Below are positions 14,499 through 22,055 of a stretch of 29,845 nt of DNA, piece by piece (position 1 is the stretch's first letter; each line of letters opens with the position of its first letter). Location: assembly GCA_004000625.1 (NCBI GenBank), contig SAUS01000032.1, positions 1-29,845 on the forward strand. Reading direction: 5' to 3'. Origin of the DNA: Candidatus Cibiobacter qucibialis. GTDB taxonomy: Bacteria > Bacillota > Clostridia > Oscillospirales > Ruminococcaceae. Position numbers and translations under genes: made by a program. Under the pieces are notes generated by a model. That model did not search any database. It had not been told where the DNA came from and saw only the letters and a list, made by a program, of their open reading frames with translations.

Positions 14499-15119
14499 AT
14501 GCCGGACTATCAAACGATCCGCGGTATTTCCACCTTTGAATATGAAGAAAAGCGCTCCCGCTTTATTGCTTCCGCTGCGTTTGCCGATACCGAGGAAGCT
14601 GCCCTTGCCCACCTGAACCGCATCAAAGCGGCCAACCGCACCGCGCGGCATAATGTGTATGCCTATGTTCTGCGCGAGGGCGGCCGCACCCGCTACAGTG
14701 ATGACGGCGAACCCGCCAAAACCGCCGGTACCCCTGTGCTGGAAGCCATCGGCCATGCGGGGCTTTCGGATGTGATCGTGGTGGTTACGCGGTACTTTGG
14801 CGGAGTTCTGCTGGGTACCGGCGGGCTGGTGCGGGCCTACACCGCGGCGGCATCCGGAGCCTTGCAGCAGGCGGAAATTGTCAGCATGCGGCTGGTGACG
14901 GATTGCGCCGTGACCGTGCCATACCCCAAGTTTGAACAGGCCCAGCGGATGATCGCAGCCGCCGGGGCCAAACTGCAGGAACCGGAGTATGCCGACGCTG
15001 TGACCCTGCGCTGGCGCATGCCTGCCGGAACCGAAGAAGCCCTGTGCCATGACCTGAGCGAGCTGACCCGCGGCAGTGCCGAAGTGACGATCAGCAAACC
15101 ACTTTACGCAGCTTTTTGA
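14499..15119 (+). CDS. YigZ (IMPACT) family protein
   Basis: A 206-aa cytosolic protein of the YigZ/IMPACT family. Its N-terminal UPF0029 domain (about 15-120) contains KRSRFIASAAF, ARHNVYAYVL, RYSDDGEPAKTAGTPVLEAI and VVVTRYFGGVLLGTGGLVRAYTAAA, all family signatures; the C-terminal ferredoxin-like domain (DUF1949, about 130-195) follows. The biochemical role is unsettled; eukaryotic relatives modulate translation through Gcn1/Gcn2, which does not transfer directly to bacteria. ATG follows AAAGGAG (14485-14491) by 7 nt. It begins 36 bp after the rpmE terminator and has no obvious promoter of its own, so readthrough may supply transcription. Confidence 0.93.
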   Translation: MPDYQTIRGISTFEYEEKRSRFIASAAFADTEEAALAHLNRIKAANRTARHNVYAYVLREGGRTRYSDDGEPAKTAGTPVLEAIGHAGLSDVIVVVTRYFGGVLLGTGGLVRAYTAAASGALQQAEIVSMRLVTDCAVTVPYPKFEQAQRMIAAAGAKLQEPEYADAVTLRWRMPAGTEEALCHDLSELTRGSAEVTISKPLYAAF

Positions 15120-15185
15120 TGCTGCGCAGTCATTTCTGGCAAGAAAGCAGAATTTCCCATGAAATTTTTACATTTCATACAAGTG

Positions 15186-15213
15186 TTTGGCGGCTTTTTA
15201 TCGTATTTATAAT
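15186..15213 (+). promoter_or_regulatory. Putative dgt promoter
   Basis: Perfect TATAAT at 15208-15213 in an A/T-rich setting, with TTTGGC at 15186-15191 (16-bp spacer) as a weak -35. It would start the dgt-dnaG-rpoD transcript. Confidence 0.6.
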
Positions 15214-15229
15214 ATAGAGAGCTGTTTTT

Positions 15230-15244
15230 GGGCATGATATGCCC
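15230..15244. promoter_or_regulatory. 15-bp palindrome in the dgt leader (possible operator)
   Basis: GGGCATGATATGCCC is a perfect 6+3+6 inverted repeat lying 17 bp downstream of the -10 box and 20 bp before the dgt ribosome site. The position suits a repressor operator or small leader hairpin. No factor can be named. Confidence 0.45.
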
Positions 15245-15279
15245 AACGGGGAACCGGATAGGGGAAAGGAGGCTGCGCC

Positions 15280-16290
15280 GTGACTGTGCGGGAAGAGACC
15301 CAGACAATTGAACGCCTGACCTTAAGCCCCTATGCCGCTTTAAGTGAGCAGAGCTTTGGCCGCCGCACCCCGGAACCGGAAGATGACCTGCGGACCTGCT
15401 ACCAGCGTGACAGGGACAGAATTTTGCACTGTAAAAGTTTCCGGCGGTTGAAGCAGAAAACACAGGTGTTTCTTTCGCCGGAGGGCGACCACTACCGCAC
15501 CCGGCTGACCCACACGCTGGAAGTCAGCCAGATTGCCCGAACCATTGCCCGCGCCCTGCGGCTGAATGAGGACCTGACCGAAGCCATTGCCCTGGGGCAT
15601 GATCTTGGCCACACCCCATACGGCCACGCGGGGGAGCGCGCACTGAACCGGCTGTGCCCCGGCGGGTTTACCCACTACCGCCAAAGCCTGCGGGTGGTGG
15701 ACTACCTGGAAAAGGACGGCAAGGGCCTGAACCTTTGCTGGGAGGTGCGCAACGGGATTATTACCCACACCAAAGGCGCCTGGGCCCGCACGATGGAAGG
15801 CTGTACCGTGCGCTATGCGGACCACATTGCCTTTTTGAACCATGATATTGAGGATGCCGTGGCCGCCGGTGTGCTGAACCCCACCGCCCTGCCGCGGGAT
15901 GCCGTGCAGGTGCTGGGAGATACCAAATCCCGGCGCATCACCACAATGATCACCGACCTTGTGGCAAACAGCGCAAACTGCAAAAATGGGAAAATGCAGT
16001 TTTCCCCCGAAGTGGAGGAGGCATACGGTGTGCTGAAAGACTTTATGTACAGCACGGTGTATGTGGACAAGGATGCCAAGCGCGAAGAGAAAAAAGTGGA
16101 CAAGATGATCGAAGCGCTGTATGAGCGCCTTTGCGCGGACCCCACGCTGATGCCTAATTTTTATATGCAGGTGGCATATCACCAGGGAATGGACCGTGCC
16201 GTGGCGGATTATATTTCCGGCATGAGCGATGAATTTGCTACCCGCCTGTTTGAGGAGCTGTTTGTGCCGCAAAAGTGGCAGGTGCTATAA
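15280..16290 (+). CDS. dgt: dGTP triphosphohydrolase-like HD-domain protein
   Basis: A 336-aa cytosolic HD-superfamily enzyme that hydrolyses dGTP, or dNTPs more widely, to deoxynucleoside and triphosphate, helping set dNTP pools. The N-terminal RDRDRILHCKSFRRLKQKTQVF block leads into the HD domain: His in RTRLTHTLEVSQIA, then GHDLGHTPYGHAGE with the HD metal pair and following histidines, and a C-terminal Asp in VRYADHIAFLNHDIED. GTG start, with AAAGGAGG (15265-15272) 7 nt upstream. The length is typical of the short Firmicutes class. Placement directly before dnaG and rpoD is common in Clostridia and suggests linkage to replication. Substrate range is not visible from sequence. Confidence 0.94.
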   Translation: MTVREETQTIERLTLSPYAALSEQSFGRRTPEPEDDLRTCYQRDRDRILHCKSFRRLKQKTQVFLSPEGDHYRTRLTHTLEVSQIARTIARALRLNEDLTEAIALGHDLGHTPYGHAGERALNRLCPGGFTHYRQSLRVVDYLEKDGKGLNLCWEVRNGIITHTKGAWARTMEGCTVRYADHIAFLNHDIEDAVAAGVLNPTALPRDAVQVLGDTKSRRITTMITDLVANSANCKNGKMQFSPEVEEAYGVLKDFMYSTVYVDKDAKREEKKVDKMIEALYERLCADPTLMPNFYMQVAYHQGMDRAVADYISGMSDEFATRLFEELFVPQKWQVL

Positions 16291-16329
16291 AATTGGCAGT
16301 ATGTTAGAGCACTGCCGCCCGCCCCGAAG

Positions 16330-16348
16330 GGGCGCACATTGTGCGCCC
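16330..16348. repeat. 19-bp GC-rich palindrome, copy B
   Basis: The sequence is identical to 6413-6431. A second hairpin, GCCCC/GGGGC at 16321-16333, overlaps its left arm, so the two folds exclude each other. An upstream 6-bp pair (GGCAGT 16295-16300, ACTGCC 16311-16316) makes the dgt-dnaG gap almost wholly palindromic. Confidence 0.75.
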
Positions 16349-16358
16349 GCTAACCTAT

Positions 16359-16530
16359 GGCAATACCGCATAATTCTAAGTGCCGATACGGCGAGCGAGG
16401 TGCGGCAGATGCCAAGCCAAAAGCGCAGATAATACTGGATGTCTTATCGAGCATTTTGGCAACGCAGATGCCGTGCCGCAGCTGCCGGAGCGGTGCTTAA
16501 GCCGCAAGGCGGGAATTGTGCGGTGTTGCC
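16359..16530 (+). mobile_element. MITE-like element, copy 3 (172 bp)
   Basis: It shares the 18-bp terminal inverted repeats of copies 1 and 2, starting GGCAATACC and ending GGTGTTGCC. A perfect 4-bp target duplication CTAT flanks it (16355-16358 and 16531-16534). Its length equals that of copy 1, and about 166 of 172 positions match. It sits between dgt and dnaG, 26 bp before the dnaG ribosome site, inside what is normally a compact operon. Its sequence leaves an open frame running into dnaG from ATG 16439, which I regard as accidental. Confidence 0.87.
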
Positions 16531-16576
16531 CTATAAATTATTACGATATATACGCGAAAGGAGGCCCGGAGCCCCA

Positions 16577-18358
16577 TTGATCCCACAGGAATACATACAG
16601 GAAGTGGTTGCACGCAATGATATTACCGAAGTAATCGGCCAATATGTGCAGCTGCGTCATCGCGGGCGGACCTATACCGGGCTGTGCCCTTTCCATAACG
16701 AGAAAACCCCTTCGTTTACCGTCTACCCGGATACCCAAAGTTTTTACTGCTTTGGCTGCGGTGCGGCGGGGGATGTGATTAACTTTGTGCGCAAAATTTC
16801 CAACCTGGGCTATGTGGAGGCTGTTAAACAGCTGGCGGGCCGCGCCGGGATGCCCATGCCGGAGGAGGACGACCAGGAAAGCCGTTCCCGCTCCCGCCTG
16901 TTGGAGATCAACCGCAACGCCGCGCGCTATTTTTATGACCAGCTCAACGCCCCAACGCCGGAAGCCGCCATGGCCCGCCGCTACTGGCGCGAAAAACGCG
17001 GCCTTTCGGATGCGGCCATCCGCCGGTTTGGCCTGGGCTATGCACCGGAAGATTTTGTCGGCCTTCTGCACTACCTGCGCCACCGCGGCTTTACCGAGCC
17101 GGAATTGGAATCCTCCGGCCTTGTCAAGCGTAGCGCCAAGGGCAATCTGTATGATATCTTCCGCCACCGCGTGATGGTGCCCATCATTGATGTGCGGGGC
17201 AATATCATTGCGTTCGGCGGGCGCGTGATGGATGATTCCAAGCCGAAATACATCAACTCGCCCGAAACGATGGTCTACCACAAATCCCGCACGCTGTTTG
17301 CGCTGAATGTGGCAAAAAAATCAACGTCCAAGCGGTATATCCTCTGCGAAGGGTATATGGACGTCATCTCGATGCACGAAGCCGGGTTTGATACCGCTGT
17401 CTGTGCCTGCGGCACGGCTTTGACGCCGGAGCAGGTCAAGCTGCTGACGGAATACGCCGACGAAGTGGTGCTGAGCTATGACTCGGACGAAGCAGGCCAG
17501 AAGGCAACGGAGCGCAGTTTGGCGCTGTTTTCCGGTACCAATTTGCAGGTGCGGGTGCTGAACATCCCCGGTGCCAAGGACCCGGATGAATTTATCCGCA
17601 CCTATGGCCGCGACCGGTTTGAAGCCGTGCTGGAAGGCACCGCAACCCCGCTGGAGTTCAAGCTGGCTAAGGCAGTGAAAAAATATGACCTGCGCAACGA
17701 TGCCCAGCGCCTGCAATATGTGGATGAAGCCATCGGCATTCTGGCAGGCAGCGCGGTCAGCCCCACGGCGCGGGATGTGTATGCCGGGCGCATTGCGGAG
17801 CAGACCGGCATTGATAAAAAGGCTGTGTTGGTCCAGTTGGAAAGCGCCGTGCGCGGGGCCGGGCGCAGGGCGCGCCGCAAAGAGCAGAACGAACTTTCCC
17901 GCCAAGGGATTGCGGCGGATATCCGCGTGCCCTATGACCGCGGGGGCGAAGCTGCCCTGGGGGCCGCAAGCGCCGCCCGCCAGCTTGTAGCGGCTATGCT
18001 GCAGGATGCCGGCACCATCCCCTACATCCGGGAGCGGCTGAACCTTGGCATGGTGGTGCTGCCGGAAATGCAGCAGGCAATCAAGGCGATTTACGACTGC
18101 GCCGCCCGCGGCCAGCCCGCCAACGCCACGACCCTTTCCCCCTTGTTGGAGGAAAAAGCTTACAGCCAGGTGATGCTGGCCCAGGCCCAAAACGCCGATA
18201 CCCGCCTGACCCGCCGGGATATTGATATGCTGCTGGATCGTTTGCAGACCGCAAACCCCGAAAGCGCCCAGGTGGCAGGCACCACAGACGATGAATTCCG
18301 GCAGAAATTTGCCGCCCTTGCCCGCAAAAAAGTGGGCGAACGCCCGCCGGAAGAATAA
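16577..18358 (+). CDS. dnaG: DNA primase
   Basis: DnaG makes the RNA primers for replication at the fork, working with the replicative helicase. The protein is 593 aa from a TTG start. The N-terminal CHC2 zinc domain has ligands Cys37, His40, Cys58 and Cys61 in LCPFHNEKTPSF and FYCFGCGAAGD. The catalytic core includes the RNA polymerase-like basic block AFGGRVMDDSKPKYINSPET and TOPRIM motifs LCEGYMDVISMH and SYDSDEAGQKA. The C-terminal helicase-binding domain follows (about 430-590). TTG 16577 was chosen because AAAGGAGG (16557-16564) and a closer GGAG precede it and the family N-terminus IPQEYIQEVVARNDI begins there. It follows dgt after a repeat-filled gap; rpoD starts 79 bp downstream. Confidence 0.96.
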   Translation: MIPQEYIQEVVARNDITEVIGQYVQLRHRGRTYTGLCPFHNEKTPSFTVYPDTQSFYCFGCGAAGDVINFVRKISNLGYVEAVKQLAGRAGMPMPEEDDQESRSRSRLLEINRNAARYFYDQLNAPTPEAAMARRYWREKRGLSDAAIRRFGLGYAPEDFVGLLHYLRHRGFTEPELESSGLVKRSAKGNLYDIFRHRVMVPIIDVRGNIIAFGGRVMDDSKPKYINSPETMVYHKSRTLFALNVAKKSTSKRYILCEGYMDVISMHEAGFDTAVCACGTALTPEQVKLLTEYADEVVLSYDSDEAGQKATERSLALFSGTNLQVRVLNIPGAKDPDEFIRTYGRDRFEAVLEGTATPLEFKLAKAVKKYDLRNDAQRLQYVDEAIGILAGSAVSPTARDVYAGRIAEQTGIDKKAVLVQLESAVRGAGRRARRKEQNELSRQGIAADIRVPYDRGGEAALGAASAARQLVAAMLQDAGTIPYIRERLNLGMVVLPEMQQAIKAIYDCAARGQPANATTLSPLLEEKAYSQVMLAQAQNADTRLTRRDIDMLLDRLQTANPESAQVAGTTDDEFRQKFAALARKKVGERPPEE

Positions 18359-18437
18359 TTTCCACCCGGCCAAAACCATGTTGTTTTATCCCGTTCCAGT
18401 AAGATGGGCAGAATAAAAACCAAAGGAGAAACTACTT

Positions 18438-19535
18438 ATGGCAGAAAAGAAAGATTCGATTCGCAACCTGATTGAACAGGGCCGCCGTGCAGGCAAATTG
18501 ACCAGCACCGAAATCAGTGACGCTATGGAAGAAAGCAGCCGTGTTATTGACGCGGAGCAGATGGAAAAGCTGTATGAAGAGCTGGAAAGCAACGGCATTG
18601 AAGTGGTGGATGATGACGCCACTGATATGTCCGCTGTGGCCGATATGGGCGAGGAAGGGATGGATGACTTTGAGGATACCGTTACCTCGGACGGCATTAC
18701 CATCGATGACCCCGTTAAGGTTTACCTGAAAGAGATCGGCCGCGTGCCCCTGCTGACCCCCGATGAGGAAGTGCAGCTGGCCCTGGATATCCAGAAAGGC
18801 GGCAAGGACGGCGAACGCGCCAAGCAGCGCCTGAGCGAAGCCAACCTGCGTCTGGTGGTTTCCATTGCAAAGCGCTATGTGGGCCGCGGCATGCAGTTCC
18901 TGGACCTGATCCAGGAAGGTAACCTGGGTCTGATCAAAGCGGTTGAAAAGTTTGACCATACCAAGGGCTTCAAGTTCTCCACCTATGCAACGTGGTGGAT
19001 CCGCCAGGCCATCACCCGCGCCATTGCGGATCAGGCCCGCACCATCCGTATCCCTGTGCATATGGTGGAAACCATCAACAAGGTCAAAAAGGTTTCCAGC
19101 CAACTGCTGCACGAAAACGGCCATGAGCCCAGCGCCGAAGAAATTGCCGAGCGCCTGGATATGCCGGTGGACAAAGTGCGCGAGATTATGCGCGTGGCAC
19201 AGGAACCCGTCAGCCTCGAAACCCCCATCGGTGAGGAGGAAGATAGCCACTTGGGCGACTTTATCCCCGATGAGGAAGCCCCCGTTCCCGCCGAAGCCGC
19301 CAGCCAGACCCTGTTGAAAGAGCAGCTGGCCGATGTGCTGAAAACCCTGACCCCGCGTGAAGAAAAGGTCCTGCGCCTGCGCTTTGGCCTGGAAGATGGC
19401 CGCCCCCGCACGCTGGAAGAGGTGGGCAAGGAGTTCAACGTTACCCGTGAACGTATCCGCCAGATCGAAGCAAAAGCCCTGCGCAAGCTGCGCCACCCCA
19501 GCCGCAGCAAAAAGCTGCGCGACTTCCTGGATTGA
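18438..19535 (+). CDS. rpoD: Primary RNA polymerase sigma factor (SigA/RpoD)
   Basis: The housekeeping sigma-70 factor, which directs RNA polymerase to -10/-35 promoters. The protein is 365 aa, similar to Bacillus SigA, with only a short region 1.1. Region 1.2 is DPVKVYLKEIGRVPLLT. Region 2 includes EANLRLVVSIAKRYVGRGM, FLDLIQEGNLGLIKAVEKFD and the -10 contacting FSTYATWWIRQAITRAI. Region 3 (about 205-285) contains the helix LLHENGHEPSAEEIAERL and the acidic finger segment. Region 4 ends with EEVGKEFNVTRERIRQIEAK, the -35 recognition helix. ATG follows AAAGGAG by about 9 nt. It is the last gene of the dgt-dnaG-rpoD cluster, with a terminator at 19582-19624. The promoters seen in this window fit its expected specificity. 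Confidence 0.97.
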   Translation: MAEKKDSIRNLIEQGRRAGKLTSTEISDAMEESSRVIDAEQMEKLYEELESNGIEVVDDDATDMSAVADMGEEGMDDFEDTVTSDGITIDDPVKVYLKEIGRVPLLTPDEEVQLALDIQKGGKDGERAKQRLSEANLRLVVSIAKRYVGRGMQFLDLIQEGNLGLIKAVEKFDHTKGFKFSTYATWWIRQAITRAIADQARTIRIPVHMVETINKVKKVSSQLLHENGHEPSAEEIAERLDMPVDKVREIMRVAQEPVSLETPIGEEEDSHLGDFIPDEEAPVPAEAASQTLLKEQLADVLKTLTPREEKVLRLRFGLEDGRPRTLEEVGKEFNVTRERIRQIEAKALRKLRHPSRSKKLRDFLD

Positions 19536-19581
19536 TGCCGTGATTCTTATATAGAATAGAAATAGCAAATTAAAATCATCT

Positions 19582-19624
19582 GCACCCGTACTGCTGTTTG
19601 CCCGGCGGTGCGGGTGTATTTTTG
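19582..19624 (+). terminator. rpoD terminator
   Basis: A GC-rich stem of about 14 pairs with three G-U pairs joins GCACCCG at 19582 to CGGGTGT ending at 19617 and is followed by T residues. Confidence 0.8.
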
Positions 19625-19693
19625 TGTGCAGCAGGCATAAATGACAAAGCCACAGCATACGATTACCCTGATGATATAGGGGAGGGGATAACG

Positions 19694-21547
19694 ATGTGTG
19701 GAATTGCCGGACAGATCAGCGCGGACCCAAATAAGATTGCAGCCAACTACCCAGCTTACTGCCGAATGCAGAAAAGCCTTGCACGCCGCGGGCCGGACCA
19801 GCGGGGAATATACCTGCACGGCCATGCGGCGCTGATCCATGCGCGGCTGGCTGTGGTGGATCTGGAAAACGGCTGCCAGCCCATGGTGCTGGATCAGGGC
19901 GGGGAGAAATACATTCTGGTGTACAACGGCGAGCTGTACAACACGCCGGAGCTGCACGCCCAGCTTGCGGCTCTGGGCCATCGCTTTGTAAGCCATTCCG
20001 ATACTGAGGTTTTGTTACATGCTTTTGCCCAGTGGGGGTCGGACTGTCTGGAAAAGCTGAACGGTATTTTTGCATTTGCTGTGTGGCAGCAGCGGGCGCA
20101 AAAGCTCTTTCTGGCGCGGGACCGCATCGGGGTCAAGCCGCTGTTCTATGCCCTGCGCGGGGACAGCCTGATCTTTGCTTCCGAGCTGAAAACGCTGCTC
20201 TGCCACCCGGAGATCCCGCCGCAGGTGGATGCCCATGGGCTGGCCGATGTGCTGCTGCTCGGCCCCGGCCGCACGCCGGGGTGCGGGGTGTTCCGCAATG
20301 TGCAGGAATTGAAGCCCGGCTGCTGCGCAGAATACACTGTGCCACAGGTTGGTGCGCCGCGCCTCACCGTGCGCCGCTACTGGCAGCTGACCGACCACGA
20401 ACACCCCGATGATTTTACCCACACCGCAGCCAAAGTGCGGGACCTGGTGATGGATGCCGTCACGCGGCAGCTGGTATCGGATGTGCCGGTGGCAACCTTC
20501 CTTTCCGGCGGGCTGGATTCCAGCCTGATTTCGGCAATCGCGGATTCCCGCTTTACGGCGCGGGGCAAAACGCTGCAGACTTTCTCGGTCGGTTATCAGG
20601 ATAACAAAAAGTACTTCCACGCCACCCATTTCCAGCCCAGCCCGGATGCGCCGTATATCCGCACCATGAACCAGTTCTTGAACGCGCAGCATACCTGGGT
20701 AACGCTGGACAGCGAAGCACTGGCCGCCGCCCTGCTGGAAGCGGTGGACGCCCGCGACCTGCCCGGTATGGCGGATGTGGACTCCTCGCTGCTGCTGTTC
20801 TGCCGTGAGATCCGTAAAACAGCCACCGTGGCACTTTCCGGCGAGTGCGCGGACGAGATATTTGGCGGTTACCCCTGGTACAGGGATAAGACCGTGCGGG
20901 AGCGGTATGGCTTTCCTTGGGCGCAGAGCACGGCATACAGGGTCAGCTTTTTTAAGTCGGAGGTGTTCGGCGGCATTGACCCGGCGGCGTATATTGATGA
21001 AGGCTACCGCACCACGCTGGAGCAAACTTCCATCCGCCCCGGTCTGGATCCCCTGGAACAACGGATGCGCCAGATGTTTGCCCTGAACTTTAACTGGTTT
21101 ATGCAGACCCTTTTGGACCGCAAGGATCGAATGAGTATGTACAGCGGACTGGAAGTGCGCGTGCCGTTCTGCGATTACCGCATTGCGGAATACCTGTACA
21201 GCGTGCCGTGGGAATATAAGGATTACGAGGGCCACGAAAAAGGCCTGCTGCGCCAGGCAATGCAGGGCGTGCTGCCCACGGAAGTGTTGTGGCGAAAAAA
21301 GAGCCCCTACCCTAAAACATGGAACCCGGCGTATTTGAACGCTGTCAGCGCCATGCTGCGCAGTGCGATGCAGGACCCGGATGCCCCGCTGCTGCGTATT
21401 GCCAAGAGGGCAGCGCTGGAACAGCTGTTGACCGCTGCCGAGACTGCGACCCCCTGGTATGGCCAGCTGATGACCACCCCGCAGACCATTGCCTGGTTTG
21501 TGCAGCTGAATTACTGGCTGCAAAAATACCGGGTGGAGCTGGTGTAA
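19694..21547 (+). CDS. asnB: Asparagine synthase (glutamine-hydrolysing)
   Basis: A 617-aa cytosolic enzyme that makes asparagine from aspartate with ATP, using ammonia from glutamine. The class II amidotransferase domain begins MCGIAG with nucleophile Cys2, exposed after Met removal, and has RRGPDQRG (31-38), YNGELYN (77-83) and SDTEVLLHA. The synthetase domain has the pyrophosphate loop SGGLDSS (271-277), SGECADEIFGGYPWY and, near the C-terminus, RVPFCDYRIAEYLYSVP and LLRQAMQGVLPTEVLWRKKSPYPKT. ATG 19694 was chosen because the family requires MCG and a G-rich ribosome site (GGGGAGGGG) lies just upstream. It is monocistronic, between terminators at 19582-19624 and 21598-21641. I saw no convincing promoter. 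Confidence 0.95.
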   Translation: MCGIAGQISADPNKIAANYPAYCRMQKSLARRGPDQRGIYLHGHAALIHARLAVVDLENGCQPMVLDQGGEKYILVYNGELYNTPELHAQLAALGHRFVSHSDTEVLLHAFAQWGSDCLEKLNGIFAFAVWQQRAQKLFLARDRIGVKPLFYALRGDSLIFASELKTLLCHPEIPPQVDAHGLADVLLLGPGRTPGCGVFRNVQELKPGCCAEYTVPQVGAPRLTVRRYWQLTDHEHPDDFTHTAAKVRDLVMDAVTRQLVSDVPVATFLSGGLDSSLISAIADSRFTARGKTLQTFSVGYQDNKKYFHATHFQPSPDAPYIRTMNQFLNAQHTWVTLDSEALAAALLEAVDARDLPGMADVDSSLLLFCREIRKTATVALSGECADEIFGGYPWYRDKTVRERYGFPWAQSTAYRVSFFKSEVFGGIDPAAYIDEGYRTTLEQTSIRPGLDPLEQRMRQMFALNFNWFMQTLLDRKDRMSMYSGLEVRVPFCDYRIAEYLYSVPWEYKDYEGHEKGLLRQAMQGVLPTEVLWRKKSPYPKTWNPAYLNAVSAMLRSAMQDPDAPLLRIAKRAALEQLLTAAETATPWYGQLMTTPQTIAWFVQLNYWLQKYRVELV

Positions 21548-21597
21548 ATACCCGTGTGGCGGGCCCGGCATCAAACGCATAACACCAAAAACAGACG

Positions 21598-21641
21598 AGT
21601 GCCCACCCTGCACACGGATAACGGCGGGAAGGGCACTTTTT
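21598..21641 (+). terminator. asnB terminator
   Basis: AGTGCCC (21598-21604) pairs with GGGCACT (21631-21637), with further inner pairing, followed by T residues. Confidence 0.8.
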
Positions 21642-21715
21642 GTTTGCAAAGCGTAAAAACCGGGAAAATGCAGAAAAAAACGCAGGCTGCAACCCATACA
21701 AAAAACACACAAGGT

Positions 21716-21735
21716 AATTGGGCATTGTGCCAATT
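21716..21735. repeat. Inverted repeat upstream of the rpoB promoter
   Basis: AATTGG(G)CA and TGCCAATT pair across a TTG loop with a single bulged G. It lies about 130 bp upstream of the rpoB -35 box in an A/T-rich region that otherwise holds no gene, so it could be a regulator site. No factor can be named. Confidence 0.45.
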
Positions 21736-21863
21736 AGCGGCATTTCAAGGATTTGTCAAGTGGCAGAAGAAATGCAAAAATAGCACTTTGCCAAAAGAAA
21801 TGTGACACGCAGCCGGGCGTTCAATTGCCTAATAAAAAAACACGCAAAATGCCAAAAGAGCCC

Positions 21864-21892
21864 TTGACAATCAGCTTTTTGGCTGGTATACT
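21864..21892 (+). promoter_or_regulatory. rpoBC promoter
   Basis: Perfect TTGACA (21864-21869), 17-bp spacer, TATACT (21887-21892) with TGG before the -10 (extended). The predicted start near 21899 gives a leader of about 155 nt before rpoB. The leader has an A/T-rich first half and T-runs near 21939-21956 that could permit attenuation, but no clear terminator hairpin is visible. Confidence 0.92.
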
Positions 21893-22055
21893 GGCATAGT
21901 ATCACAAAATGGAATAGAGCGCCCTAAAGGAATTTTGATTTTTTCGCGTTTTTTCAAACTTTGTTAAAAACGACGAATGTTCCAAGAAAATCATTGCTTC
22001 GGCGGAGCGCTTTTGCCAAAAACAAATCTGAACGGAATAGGAGTGGTCGCATTTT

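Noticed and set aside
16526..16554. A promoter made of the MITE end (TTGCCC) and TATACG for dnaG
   Set aside because: The spacing is right, but the predicted start would fall on the ribosome site, leaving no usable leader.
16439..16576. A 46-codon N-terminal extension of dnaG starting inside the MITE
   Set aside because: The extension is MITE sequence with no similarity to primase, and TTG 16577 has a ribosome site and the family N-terminus.
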